Assembly: GCF_002288925.2 (NCBI RefSeq)
Contig: NW_022098050.1
Coordinates: 6,393,543-6,457,542, forward strand
Length of the DNA stretch: 64,000 nt
Direction of reading: 5' to 3'
DNA from: Delphinapterus leucas
Lineage: Eukaryota > Chordata > Mammalia > Artiodactyla > Monodontidae
Below are positions 51,506 to 64,000 of the stretch, one piece after another. The number at the start of each line of letters is the position of its first letter. The stretch's first letter is position 1. The notes beneath the pieces are model-generated. The model saw only the letters and a program-made list of their open reading frames with translations, did not search any database and had not been told where the DNA came from. The translations under genes and the position numbers were made by a program.

Positions 51506-54000
51506 AGATTGAGGCTAAAATGAAATATTTACAGACAAACACCACCTGAGGTAGTTTACCAACAAGAGACTATCACTAAAGGAACTTTAAAGGATGTAGT
51601 TTAGGAAGAAAGAAAAACGCTCCCCAAAGGATGGTCTGCAATGCAAAAAGGAATGATGAGCAAATAAAATTGTAAACATTTATGTAAATCGAAACAAAAA
51701 TGGTCATGTATTTTAAGAGTAATTTCAAATTTGTGGATTTAAAACAGGACAGAACGAAAGTGCTGGGCAAGAATAATATGCAAGTCAAGACTGGGATCTA
51801 ACTTGATGTTCCAATGTCTTTGTATTCTTTGGGAGTGGGATTAACATACTGTTTCACTTTAGTATATGTCAAGTTAAAATGCATGACAAAATTTCAAGGT
51901 AACCACCTAAAAATCAGAAATAGAGTGCTGAAATTCTAATTTACCTGGGGGTGGGGGGATGGAACAAAAATGAAGGAAAAATATCAATTAAAATATGGAA
52001 TAAATATTTAAAAAAGCAAGATGATAGAAATCATCAAAATAAATATTAATGGACTAACCTTGCCCATTAAAAGATAGCAATCATCAGAGTGCATTACAAA
52101 ATGAAAAACCCAAATTTGGAAATGTTTGTAAGACACACTCTATAGCATACAGGCACAGAATGGTTAGAAATGAGGGAAGAAGACATGCTAGGAAATACTA
52201 AAATTAAGTTGGAATAACTATGTTAATATAAAATAGGTTTTAAGTAGAAAGTATATTAAGGATAGACACGGTTACCAGGCACTTCTATGCTCCTAATAAA
52301 ACAGCTTTGAATATATAAAACCAAAAGTGAGAGATCTATAAGTAGAAATAGAAAAACTCTGCCATGATAATTGGAATATTTCGACAATTACTGATAGGTC
52401 AGACAGACAAGAAATTAGTCAATATATAGAATATTTGAACAAAAAAATTAACCTCAAGCAATCATATAGAGAATTCTGCATGCAACAATTAAAGAATAAA
52501 CAGTCTTCTTACGTACACATGGACCATTTACAAAAATGATTAAAGTGCTATGCCATAATGCAAGTCTCAACAAACCTCAAAGAAATGGTGTCATACAGAC
52601 CACATTTTCTGACCCCAGTGCAATTAAGTTAGAAGTAAAACATAAAAAGATATACAGGAAATCCTCTTAAATGTGGTACATAAAAACATTTCTAAATAAC
52701 TTGTGGGTCAATGAAAAATATAACACTAGAAATTCAAAAATACTTAGAATTGAATCACAATAAAAATGCTTCATATCATAACTGGTGGGATACTGATAAA
52801 ACAGTACTTAGGTAGAGTTTAACCTTAAATGCATATATTAGAGATGAAGAAAGACTGGAATAAATGAACTAAGTGTTGAATTTTACAAGTTAGATAAAAC
52901 CAATAGAAAGTAGAAGGAAGGAGAAAATAAAAATTAGGTCATAAAACAATAAAATAGAAAATAAATATACAATGGAGAGAATTAACAGAACCCAAAGTGG
53001 GTTTTTGAACAAACCTCTGGTAAGTTGATCAAGAGAAAAAAGACAAGGCACAAATAAATATTAGGAATAAAGGGTACATAATTACAGAGACAGCAGAAAA
53101 TAAAAAGGTAAGTGGACACTAAGAAGAAGCTTACTAGAATAATTTTAAAAACTTAAGATTTTTTCAGAAAAATGTAATTTACCAGAACTCACTCAAGATA
53201 TAGAAAGGCTGAATAGCCTTATGAATGTTAAAGAAATTGAAACAGTGGTAAAAAAAAAAAAAATCTTCCTTGAAAGAAACCAAACACAAAACATCAGCCC
53301 CTGATAGTTTCATAGGCAAGTTCTACTAAACTTACAGGCTACAAATCATTCCAGTATTATACAATATTCAGAGAACTCATGAAGAGAGGTTCTCCAAGTC
53401 ATTTTATGAGGCCAATGTAACTTTGAAACTAACATCAGACAGAGAGACACAGGAAGGAAAATTAACTACAGGCCAGTCTCACTCCTAATTGCAACCACAA
53501 AAATCTTAAACAAAATAATAGCACATAGAATCAAGCAGTACATACCAAAAGATAATACACAATGACTAAGTTGGGTTTATCTGAAAAATGCCAGGAGGGG
53601 GGTGGTTATCATTAGGATGTCTTTAAAAGTCATTCACCACATTAATAGGTAAAAAGAAAATAAATCATCTCAGCAGATGCAGAAGAAGCATTTGATAAAA
53701 TTCAAAACCCAATCATAATTAAAATGTCCAGCAACTAAATATAAGAGAACTTCTTCAGCCCTAATAAAAGGTATCTACTAAAAATCTATAGTAAATATTC
53801 TTCTTCATGGGGAAACATTGGAAAGCTACCTTTTAAAAACAAGAATAGGACAAGGATGTTCACTATACCACTTCTATTAAAGACAGCAAGTTTTTGCCAG
53901 TGCGGTAATATAAGAAAAAGAGATTAAAGAAATAATGGTGTTGTGACTTTACTGAATTTATAGCAAGTTATTAAAAATAATAAACAAAAAATTCATACAG
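51506..54000 (+). mobile_element. ancient L1M element, right part
   Basis: After the younger L1, the old element resumes with inter-ORF sequence (atttacagacaaacaccacctgag). Heavily decayed ORF2 follows: 'ccattaaaagatagcaatcatcagag' (endonuclease start, about 52065), 'ctgaccccagtgcaattaagttag' (52610), and RT-region remains at 53270-53900 ('catcagcccctgatagtttc', 'gggtttatctgaaaaatgccagg'). No ORF survives. Confidence 0.75.
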
Positions 54001-54900
54001 GAATTTAAAACCAAACATTCTCCTGTGTGAGTGCTATCCACTGATGAAACCTACAGATTCCTCTGAAGGCAGCAGTAATGCCAGACACAGCAGTCGTCTC
54101 TAAAGAGGACAAGAAGGCACTAAAAGGCTTATGGTGTTACCTCTTGCTCTCCAGGGTTAAGGAAAGAAGTGTTAAGTACAAAAATAACATGATCTCAAAG
54201 AAAGGAAGTCTAATTTTTGGACAGGAGGATCATTTTTGGATCAGGCTCTAAATACTAATGCATATAACTCAGTCCTTTCAAAGAGGAGCCTAAACCTACA
54301 CGTCTAAATCCCATCCACCTGAGGGTTAACAATAGTTCCACTTTCTCAAAAAAATCATTCTTTGTCTACTTTGGTCCTTTCTCAGAATGACTGCACTTAT
54401 TGTAGCAGGTATTAAGAAGTTAATCACAGATTTGATATCTCTTATTTTACCATTTAAATTTTATATTGTTATTTATCAAATTCTAATTTCCTAATTTATA
54501 AATAGTATATCTCATTCCTGAATGAATGAGAGAGCAATTCTTCAACTGTCATTTAACTTTGCAAATATCTATCTATCTATCTTGTGTCCCAGTACAGATG
54601 TCTTCCACATATCCTGAGGCCTGATATGATAATACTTTATCTCCCATGGCCTCTAATAAGTCAGGATCTAAAGAGTGACTCAGAGATGCTCCTGCAACAA
54701 AACTATAATATACCCTCCCTTGAGTATCTACAGATTGGAGCATGTGGAGATGAATAAAAGTGAATGGAGGCCAACAGTGGTTAAAACCAAAGACAGATAA
54801 CTTAAATAAATCATTTATATAAGACATAAATGAAACTGATCTTTTATATGGATCATAAAACACTAGGCTACAGGAAAAAAATTAAGGAAGGAAAGAATTA

Positions 54901-55071
<171 letters not shown>

Positions 55072-57219
55072 TTAATTAGAAAAGTTAGGAAAACATTAAA
55101 GAAAATACGGAAAATGGAGGAGAAAACTCTATTATGCCACGACAGAAATATTAACTTTGATATTTTGATTAGTGTAATAATAGTACACATACATTTTGTA
55201 TAATGTTTTTTAATCCTATAATTATTTTCCATGTTGCTAATAATTTAAAACTTTATCGATGTATAATTGACATATGCTTATGTAAAGTGTACAATTTGAC
55301 AAGTTTGATATATGTATACATGTGTGAAACCACCACCACAATCAGGATAATGAATATATCCATCACTCCCAAAAGTTTTCTCACGCCCACTGGTAATCTA
55401 CTTACATCCCTCCATGCCCTGCTCCCCAACCTCAACATCCCTAAGCAACCATTGATATGTTTTCACTGGCTATAGATTAGTTTTCACTTTCTATAAATGA
55501 ACTCATACAGTATGAACTCTTTTATGTTGCTTTTTTTACACTCACAACGTGAAATTCAACTACATCACTGCATGTATCAATAGTTCATTCTTTGTTCTTG
55601 CTGAATATTCCACTGCATGGATATACCATTTTGTTTATCCATTCATCCACTGAATTGCTTCTAGCTTTTGTCTCTTATAAATAAAGCTGTATTAATGGAT
55701 TAGTCTCCACTTGGCCATGATGTATTTTTCCTTTTCTAAGATATGGGTTTGTTTAGAATTTTTGCATCTATACTCACAAGGGTTACTGGTCTGCAGTTTT
55801 CTTTTCTTGCAAAATGTCTGTTTTGGGTATCAGGGTAATAATGCTAGCTGCCTCTTCCTCCTTCTCCTTCTCATCAAAAATACTAAGTTGGGAAGAATTC
55901 CTTCCTTTTCAATGTTTTGGGAAGAGTTTGCATACAAATTAGTACTGTTTATTACATGTTAGGTAGAATTTACCAGTAAAGCCATCTTGGCCTGGAGTTT
56001 TCTTTGAGGGATTTTTTTTTAAACCTAAATTCAATTTTTAAATAGTATAGGGCAATTCAGTTTATTCCTTTTTAAGTGAGCTTTGGTAGTTTCTGTCTCC
56101 CAGTGAATTTGTCTATTTCATTTAAGTTGTTGAATTTATTGACATAAAGTTGTTTACCATATTTCCTTATTATTCTTTTTATATCTGTAGAATCTGTAGT
56201 AATATCACTTCTCTTATGAATGATACAGGTAATTAGTGTCTTTTTTTTCCTTGACTGATCTGATCTTGTCAAAGGAAAAGTTTTATTGATTTTTCTATTG
56301 TTTTTATTTTCTATTTCATTGATTTCCACTTTGATCTTTATTATTTCTTTTCTTTTACTCACTTTGGGTTTAATTTGCTCTTTTTGTTCTAGTTTCTTAA
56401 GGTAGAAGCTGAGGTCATTGTTTTATTTCTTCTTTTTAACATTGGTGTTTAGTGCTACACATTTCTCCCTAAGTACTGCTTTAGCAGTATCCCACAAGTT
56501 CTGGTATGTTGTGGTTTCATTTTCATTCACTTCAAAATATTTAAAAATTTTCCTTTTGATTTCTTCTTTCATCCATGGGTTATTTAGAATTGGATAATTT
56601 AGTTTTCAAGTGCTTGGGGATTTTCCCAGACATCTTTCTGTTATTCATTTCTAATTTAATTCCATTGTGGTCTGAGAATATACTTTGATATTAATAGAGT
56701 CACTCCAGCTTCCTTTTGATTAATGTCATCATCATAGTATACCTTTTTCCATCCTTTTCCTTTGAAAAGATTTGTCTTCATGTATAAAGCATTTCTTGCA
56801 GGCAGTATATAATTCAGTTTTGCTTCCTCCCCACACACCAACCTGACAACCTTTGCTTTTTAATTTGGGGAATTTAGACTATTTACATTTAATGTGATTA
56901 CTGATACAGTCAGGTATAAATATATCTTCTTGCTATTTGATTTCTACTTGTCCCATGTTCCCCTTTTCCTGCCTTCTTTTGGATTCATTTTCATACTATT
57001 TTTCTCTCCTGTTTTCTTATTAGCTATAATTGTTTTGTTGTTTTAGTGGTTGCTTTAGGGTTTATAGCATACATCTTTAACTTATCAGTCTACCTTCAAG
57101 TGATATTATACCATGTCATGTACAGTATAAGAACCTTATAACATTATACTTCCACTTCCTTCCTCCTGACCTTTGTGCTGTCATACATTTTACTTTTACA
57201 TGTCAAAAAACCCCAAACA

Positions 57220-57404
57220 GGGCTTCCCTGGTGGCGCATTGGTTGAGAGTCCGCCTGCCGATGCAGGGGCCACGGGTTCGTGCCCCGGTCCGGGAAGATC
57301 CCACATGCCGTGGAGCGGCTGGGCCCGTGAGCATCCGGAGCCTGTGCTCTGCAGCGGGAGAGGCCACAACAGTGAGAGGCCCACGTACCACAAAACAAAC
57401 AAAC
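57220..57404 (+). mobile_element. CHR-2-type SINE
   Basis: Head GGGCTTCCCTGGTGGCGCAT, 'gggttcgtgccccggtccgg', 'ccacaacagtgagaggccc' and an A-rich CAAAACAAACAAACAAA tail. It lacks a short central part after 'gggcccgtgagc'. Near-identical flanks AAAAAACCCCAAACA (57205-57219) and AAAAAACCCAAACA (57405-57418) mark the target duplication. Confidence 0.93.
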
Positions 57405-57652
57405 AAAAAACCCAAACACATTGCTATTATTTTTGTTTAGACTTCCATTTATCTTTGAGAGAGATTTAAATGATAAGGATGTCCTTTAACATTTCATATA
57501 CTGTAAGTCTACTGAATTATTTCAGTTTTGATATGTCTGAAAATGTTTTTATTTTACCTTTATTTTTGGATAGATACCTTTGCTGGGTTTAGAATTCTAA
57601 CCTGAGAGGTTTTTTTTTTTCCCTTTCAGTACTTTAAGTCATTGTTCTTCTT

Positions 57653-57870
57653 CTTCTTTTTTTTTTTTTTTTTTTCTGCATTATGTGGGCCTCTTACTGT
57701 TATGGCCTCTCCCGTTGCGGAGCACAGGCTCCAGATGCGCAGGCTCAGTGGCCATGGCTCACGGGCCCAGCTGCTCCGTGGCATGTGGGATCTTCCGGGA
57801 CCGGGGCACGAACCCACGTCCCCTGCATCAGCAGGCGGACTCTTAACCACTGCGCCACCAGGGAAGCCCC
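57653..57870 (-). mobile_element. CHR-2-type SINE
   Basis: On the minus strand it opens GGGGCTTCCCTGGTGGCGCA and ends in a long A tail (plus-strand T run from about 57657). It is flanked by an exact 13-bp duplication CATTGTTCTTCTT (57640-57652 and 57871-57883). It is in CASK sense orientation and faces the plus-strand copy at 57220-57404. Confidence 0.96.
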
Positions 57871-58507
57871 CATTGTTCTTCTTAATTGTACTGTTTCTCA
57901 TAAGAAATCTGATATCATTCTTATCTTTGTTCCCCTGTATGCAACATTTCTTTTTTATCTCTGTTTTTAAGACCTATTTATCATAGGTTCTAAGCCGTTT
58001 GATTATGAGGTACCTTGGTGTTGTTTTCCTCATGTTTCTTGTGCTTGGGGTTCATTGTGATTCTTGCATCTGTGGATTTATAGTTTTCATCAAGTTTGGA
58101 ATGTTTTCAGTCATTATTTCTTCAAATATATTTCCTGTTTCTTCTTCACTGTCTTCTCCTTCATAGACTCCAAGTAACCAAATATTAGGCTGCTTGAAGT
58201 TGTCCCATAGCTCAGTAATATTCTTTTAATTTTTTAAAATTCTTTTTCTTTCTGTGTTTTGTTTTGGATAGTTTCTATTGCTGTGTCCTTTGAGTTCACT
58301 AATCTATTCTTCTGAAATGTTTAATCTGCCATTTATCCCATAGTGCAATTTTTCTGCTAATTCTAATATCTTTGTCAGTTGCATGTCAGTTTTGACCGAT
58401 TATTCTCCACATTATAGGTCACATTTTCCTGCCTCTTTACATGCTTAGCAATGTTTGATTAGATTGCAGACATTGTGAATTTTATCTTATTGCATGCTGG
58501 ATTTTTT

Positions 58508-58715
58508 TTTTTTTTTTTTTTTTTGCGGTTCGTGGGCCTCTCACTGCTGTGGCCTCTCCCGTTGCGGAGCACAGGCTCTGGACATGCAGGCTCAGTGGCC
58601 ATGGCTCACGGGCCCAGCCGCTCCGCGGCATGTGGGATCTTCCTGGACCAGGGCACGAACCCGTGGCCCCTGCATCGGCAGGCGGACTCTCAACCACTGC
58701 GCCACTGGCGAATCC
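58508..58715 (-). mobile_element. CHR-2-type SINE
   Basis: Minus-strand CHR-2 with A tail (plus-strand T run at 58502-58524) and head at 58695-58715 ('cgccactggcgaatccct'). The flanks CTGGATTTTTT and CTAGATTTTTT are a short, slightly diverged duplication, so the exact low boundary inside the T run is uncertain. Confidence 0.92.
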
Positions 58716-59439
58716 CTAGATTTTTTTCTTGTAAATATTCTTAAGCTTTGTCCTGGGATGTAGTTCAGTTACTTGGAAATAGTTTGATCCTTTGGGTCTT
58801 GCTTTCATGATTTGTTAAGGCAGGTCTGGGGCAATTCTCTATCTAGGGCTACTTATTCCTCATTACTGAGGCAAGACCTTCCTAAGCACTCTACTCAATG
58901 GCCCTTGAATTGGTTTTTCTAGTCTGGGCGGTGGGAACAGGCAGTGAGTGTTGGGCACTGTTCCTTCTCATCCTTTTGGATGGTCTTTCCTTGGCTCCGG
59001 GTAGGTTCCTTTCATAAATGTGCTGATCATTATTCAGATGAATACCTGAGGGGGACCCTCTATAGATCTCTAGGGTTCTCTCTTTGTGCAGCTCTCTCCT
59101 CTTCAGTACTCTGTCCTATCAACTTTAGTTCTTTGGTCTTCCCAGGCCCTCAGCTCTGTCTCTTCAGGGAGTCTGCCTGCTCTGCCTCAGTTCCCCCTCA
59201 CTGTGTTGTGACTTGGAAACTCTCGCATGTCAGTAAGGTGGGGCAATCACAGTGCTCACCTTATTTGCTTACTGTTTCTTAGGGATCACTGTCCTTTGCT
59301 GCCTGATGTTCAATGTCTTGAAAACTGTTACTTCATTTTGTGTGTTTAAAATTTGTTTTGGTTGTTTCAGGTGAGAGGGTAAATCTGTTCCTGTTACTCC
59401 ACCTTGGTTGGAAGTGGAAGCTCTATATACTTAATGCCA

Positions 59440-60045
59440 GAATACTATTCTATGGAATAGATTACTTTTACTTTCCAATTATTCACCATTATATGAGAAG
59501 CTTTCATAAACATATTTTTGTACTAGACTTGGTTGATTCTAAGAGTCACATGGGGACCTTTTAAATAATATTAACTTTATTTATTTTATATTATATTTAT
59601 TTATTTTTGGCTACATTGGATCTTTGTTGCTGCACGTGGGCTTTCTCTAGTTGCTGCAAGCAGGGGCTACTCTTCGTTGTGGTGCACGTGCTTCTCATTG
59701 AGGTGGCTTCTCTTGTTGTGGAGCACGGGCTCTAGGCACACGGGCTTCAGCAGTTGTGGCATGTGGGCTCAGTGGTTGTGGCTCGCAGGCTCTAGAGCAC
59801 AGGCTCAGTAGTTGCAGCACATGGGCTTAGTTGCTCTGTGGCATGTGGGCTCTTCCCAGACCAGGGCTTGAACCCATGTCCCCTGCAGTGGCAGGCAGAT
59901 TCTTCCCACTGTGCCACAAGGGAAGTCCAATAGTGAGTTTTAAACTCACTCTTTGGATTTAGATTCAGGAAGTGTGGAATAGAGCCCAGATCTGTATTTT
60001 TAACAAGCTCCCTTGCTGAAAACTGGTCTTAAATTTGAGATGATT
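59440..60045 (+). mobile_element. MER5-like hAT element split by a SINE
   Basis: Left part ends 'agagtcacatggggaccttttaaa' before 59576; right part reads 'tttagattcaggaagtgtggaatagagcccagatctgtatttttaacaagctccc' type sequence after 59928. Both fit the MER5 consensus in plus orientation. The family call is tentative. Confidence 0.5.
59576..59928 (-). mobile_element. CHR-1-type SINE, older
   Basis: Minus-strand long SINE: the plus strand shows 'ggctacattggatctttgttgctgcacgtgggctttctctagttgctgc' type 3' body, then 'ggggcttgaacccatgtccc' (box B complement) and ends 'gccacaagggaagtcc'. Divergence is higher than in the CHR-2 copies and no clear target duplication is visible. Confidence 0.9.
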
Positions 60046-61473
60046 AGGGGTAGGGGAACTCTGTCTTATCTTCTTCATTGGAAAATAACATTCTGTTAGA
60101 AAGTTCCATGAAAATACTTGAGACGTTATAATCTAGACCCTATCTGAATTTGTACAGTTCTATAAAATATAACTTTGCATGGTTCCTATTTTGTGGTTCT
60201 TAGATGTGGTAGGCAAGCAATTTAAAAAACTGGTTTATCAAATGTTTCTAGTTCCACATTCAACTGTATTGTTCAAGTATCATTTCCAACTTGTACATTC
60301 AGTCAGCATCTATGGTTACCAAGAGAAGGTGTTCCTGGAAAAATGTTGTAAATTAATGTGTAAGTCAAATCTAATTTCAGAAGGGAAATGATAGTATGAT
60401 GGGGGTTCCATCCTTGAAATTAATAAATTAATGTATTCATTCAACCAATATTACTGTGAACCTGTTATATGGCAGACACTCTGCTAGGCACAGTAGTGAA
60501 TGAGATAGACAGGGTCTCTCATGGCTAGGGAAAGTTCACCTCAAACCGACTGGAGTTAATATTTATTATTTTGTCTACTTCAAACATTTCTCTGCAGAGA
60601 GGAATTGATTCATGGTTTCTCTGTTCATAAGTTCCCAAATTCCAGGGAAAGGATTTGGCCCAGTTACTGCTGAACCTACCCCAGCTTGGGGTAAACTCCT
60701 GGCTTTTCCTTGTTTACATAAGCCTCTCCCCTGTTGTCTAAGCCATTTTAAGTTTGGTCTTTAACACCTGCAACTATGGGAGTACCAATCAAGAGAAATA
60801 ATTATAAGTGAGATGTTAAAAATGGGAAAACAAGGGTGTAATGGGAGTATAACACCCTTGGGAGATGGACCCAGCATACATAGTTGGATACATTGTAGAA
60901 GGTCCAAAAAGCAAAAGAGATCATACAGGTATATCCTGCATGGTAATATAATGTTTTTAACAGGACAAATAAGCAAGCAAATGAAGCTGTATTAAATGTA
61001 ATAGAAAACTATATTATTGAAAATATATTTCACATAAAAATAATTTCTGTTTTTATGGCAACCAATTAAAAGAAGAAATACACACCTTCACTAGGATCAC
61101 AGAAGATGGAGGACAGGAGGGCTTCTTTAAGGAGACTTTTAGGGAAGAGTCAAGGCCATTTTGTGCTTTCTGAAAAATGTAACTCAGGGGTGCAGTTTTA
61201 CGCTTTTACTCAGTCTATGTTTCTACGTAGTTAACCATACAGAAGATCAAGCAACTGTCATTGGGTTGCTTTAGAATATGACGATCACAAGACATTTCTG
61301 GGCCTCCTTCTTGTGGTCACTTCCACTTTCCTGTCTGCTCTGATTGGCTGAACATCACCCCTCCTCCTGCTTCTCTGACGCAGCCTTCTCTCCGCTATAG
61401 CTCTGTCATAACTGCACCCGTTAAACAAACTGTGCTAAAGTGCATATTTACTTGTTTAATGTAGGTAGCCCTG

Positions 61474-61602
61474 GGACTTCCCTGGTGGTCCAATGGTTAA
61501 GACTCCACACCTCCAGTGCAGGGGGCACAGGTTCGATCGCTGGTCGGGGAACTAAGATCCCGCATGCCCCACAGCATGGCCCCCACTCCAAAAAAAAAAA
61601 AA
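61474..61602 (+). mobile_element. short tRNA-derived SINE
   Basis: Head GGACTTCCCTGGTGGTCCAA, box B GGTTCGATCGC, 'ggggaactaagatcccgcatgccccacagcatggcc' and an A tail: the short 'GGTCCAGTGG' tRNA-SINE type shared by cetaceans and ruminants. It is flanked by an exact 13-bp duplication GTAGGTAGCCCTG (61461-61473 and 61603-61615). Confidence 0.95.
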
Positions 61603-62339
61603 GTAGGTAGCCCTGTGGAAACTGAGTTCCAGGAAGGGGCCATGTCTTATCTGCCACTACATCATTGGCGTACAGTGATCTGCACATAGTATAGGCACTT
61701 AAAAAAATTTGCTAAATGAGTGAATGAATATATAAAATGAATGAGGGGAATATTAGACTTTCGGAGCTGGGTGGGATTTTGGGGATCGTGTAGTCAAGCA
61801 CACTTTTGGTAATACTTGCTAAGCAAAGTATGAGCAAAACGAGGCCCACTGACATTGAAGTGATTTGCCCGAGGTACCCAAAAGTTGCTACTGCCCCGCA
61901 CTCTTTTAAGTCAAAGAGTTGCTTGGAGAGCACCAGATTGGTGAGGTGATTTGCATGTCCCCTGTCTGCTGTAAGTCCTGAGATAATATAGTATAACTGG
62001 CAAAGAACAGTAAATGAGAATTACAACCCGAATGTCTAGAGTTGAGGGCTTTCTGGAAATTGCAATCATAGGATCACTGCTGTGTAACTCTTCCTATAAC
62101 TTGGAAAGCAACTGGGCAACTTTCTTAAGTAATTTGTTTTCCTATATCCCAATATCCCTTTTCTATGCTCTGAGGAAAACATATGAATGCATACGTTTGA
62201 ATGTTTTCCTTTTCCCTAAAGAAATGATTTCTCCTAAAACTTGGGACTTTCCCAATATCCCCTGTCTCAGTAGGCAGCATCATTGTCCATCTGGCTGTGA
62301 AAAGCCTAAAGCTTAGGGTCATCCTCAATACTTGCTTCT

Positions 62340-62890
62340 CCCTCAGTCCCCAATGTCAATCCATTATCAAGGTCTTTTGTTAAATCTATTCACTTCTTTC
62401 CATTTGACATCCATCCCTCTAGTTGAGTTCCATCATCTCTCCCCGTATTACTGTAATAACAGTCTCTTAACTGGTCTCCCTATATCCACTCTTGTCCCCC
62501 TCTAATCCATTCTCCAGAGTAATTATTTCTAAAATGAAAATCTGATCTTATCTCCCTGCTTAAAACTCTTCAATAGCCTCCCACTGTTTTTAAGATAAAA
62601 AACAGAATCAACACTTGTGAGGTCCTGTTCCTGCCATACACCTTGTTTTCTACAGTCCAGCTGTGGTGCCTTCTTTCCATTTTAAAAACTATGCTAAGAG
62701 CCTTTTCACTAGCAGGTTTCTGCATATGCTACTTGGTTTGCCTGGATGGTCTCTACTCTCCCTGCCCCCTCTGTTCAGTTAACATCAAGGAGCCTCTCCT
62801 TGATCTTCCCAACCTATGAAGATTCTATGAGGATGAGGCAGGGTTCAGCATCATTCTATTCCAATGCTACACCTAAGTACTGAGAAAACA
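62340..62890 (+). mobile_element. L2-like LINE fragment
   Basis: The segment shows the L2 3'-type string 'aaaatctgatcttatctccctgcttaaaactcttcaatagcctcccactg' in diverged form, followed by 'tttgcctggatggtctctactctccctgcc' and 'gagcctctccttgatcttccc'. The upstream edge is uncertain. Confidence 0.5.
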
Positions 62891-63369
62891 AATTCACATC
62901 AAATAGGTAGACATGAATGGAAGGAATTTTATTTTAGCAATGGCACTCAATTCTTTGAATGTCTTCCGAATTAGTCTTCCTCTAATTTTGTTGAAGGCAA
63001 AAGATCTGGAAACCACTAGACTTGTAAAAGGAATTTTAGACGTTCACTTTTTCAACACCAATTCCAGTATTTCAAACTGTACCTTTCTTTGCTGCCCCAG
63101 AGGTTTTTACACTCTAGACTAATATACCAGGTCTGTCCTTTTTTGTTGTTGTTGAAGAGCAACTGTGAAAGGAGAGGTGGGAAGGAAAGCCAACATACCT
63201 TAGGCATGGTGTCAGGCATAACAATTTTAGGTGGGGGTGGAGGGGTATGGTGGTGGCTTATTTAGGATCTGGAAACTGGTTTCTTTAAAACTATCCATGC
63301 CCTCCCTTCCTCCCCACCTCCTAGTAGTATAGGTGGAAGGTAGCTGCTATAACTCATGCTGGGATTTTA

Positions 63370-64000
<631 letters not shown>

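Larger units (their letters stand above)
55245..59425 (-). mobile_element. ancient L1M, minus strand, interrupted
   Basis: The 3' UTR is at the low end ('ttgacatatgcttatgtaaagtgtac', 'gtgaaaccaccaccacaatcagg') and ORF2 remains follow ('ggtctgcagttttcttttctt', 'gagtttgcatacaaattagtac', 'ggttatttagaattgg'). The high end carries a 5' UTR-like 'ggtgagagggtaaatctgttcctgttactccaccttgg'. With the three SINEs removed it is about 3.6 kb, so it is deleted internally or composite. No coding capacity is left. Confidence 0.7.

Overview
This is mammalian nuclear DNA, very probably from a cetacean (whale, dolphin or porpoise) and, from the gene it carries, probably from the X chromosome. The cetacean assignment rests on many tRNA-derived SINEs of the CHR type. 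The unit begins GGGCTTCCCTGGTGGCGCAG; long CHR-1-like and short, young CHR-2-like copies are both present. There is no prokaryotic gene organisation, CRISPR array or rRNA gene.

The one protein-coding gene is the 3' half of CASK, the calcium/calmodulin-dependent serine protein kinase of the MAGUK family. It is transcribed on the minus strand, so it runs from high to low coordinates. Thirteen coding exons lie between 63591 and 5613. All twelve complete introns have GT...AG ends, and the exons sum to 1467 nt (488 codons plus TAG) with compatible phases throughout. They encode, in order, the linker before the PDZ, the PDZ domain, a linker made of two phase-0 cassette exons (69 and 36 nt), the SH3 domain, the basic HOOK segment and the guanylate-kinase-like domain, ending ...[10 protein letters not shown]. 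The CaM-kinase and L27 domains must lie upstream, beyond 64000. Positions 1-5612 are 3' UTR and downstream sequence; the transcript end cannot be fixed from sequence alone.

The introns hold mostly mobile-element remains. The clearest are: a full-length but dead processed retrocopy of AHCY (S-adenosylhomocysteine hydrolase) at 14725-16666 with target-site duplications; nine CHR-type SINEs and one short related tRNA-SINE fragment, most with duplications; a younger 5'-truncated L1 (about 47709-51505) inserted into an ancient L1M; another ancient minus-strand L1M (55245-59425) itself hit by three CHR-2 SINEs; an internally deleted Tigger1-type DNA transposon (46180-47005); and hAT-type, MER5-type, L2 and MIR fragments.

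I found no convincing new biological system. The points most worth a second look are a roughly 70-bp (CA)n tract, read as (UG)n in CASK pre-mRNA, 222 nt downstream of the splice donor of the GK P-loop exon; a Pro-to-Thr change just before the GK domain; inverted CHR-2 SINE pairs in a CASK intron; a G-quadruplex motif; and a perfect 46-bp alternating purine/pyrimidine run downstream of the stop codon.
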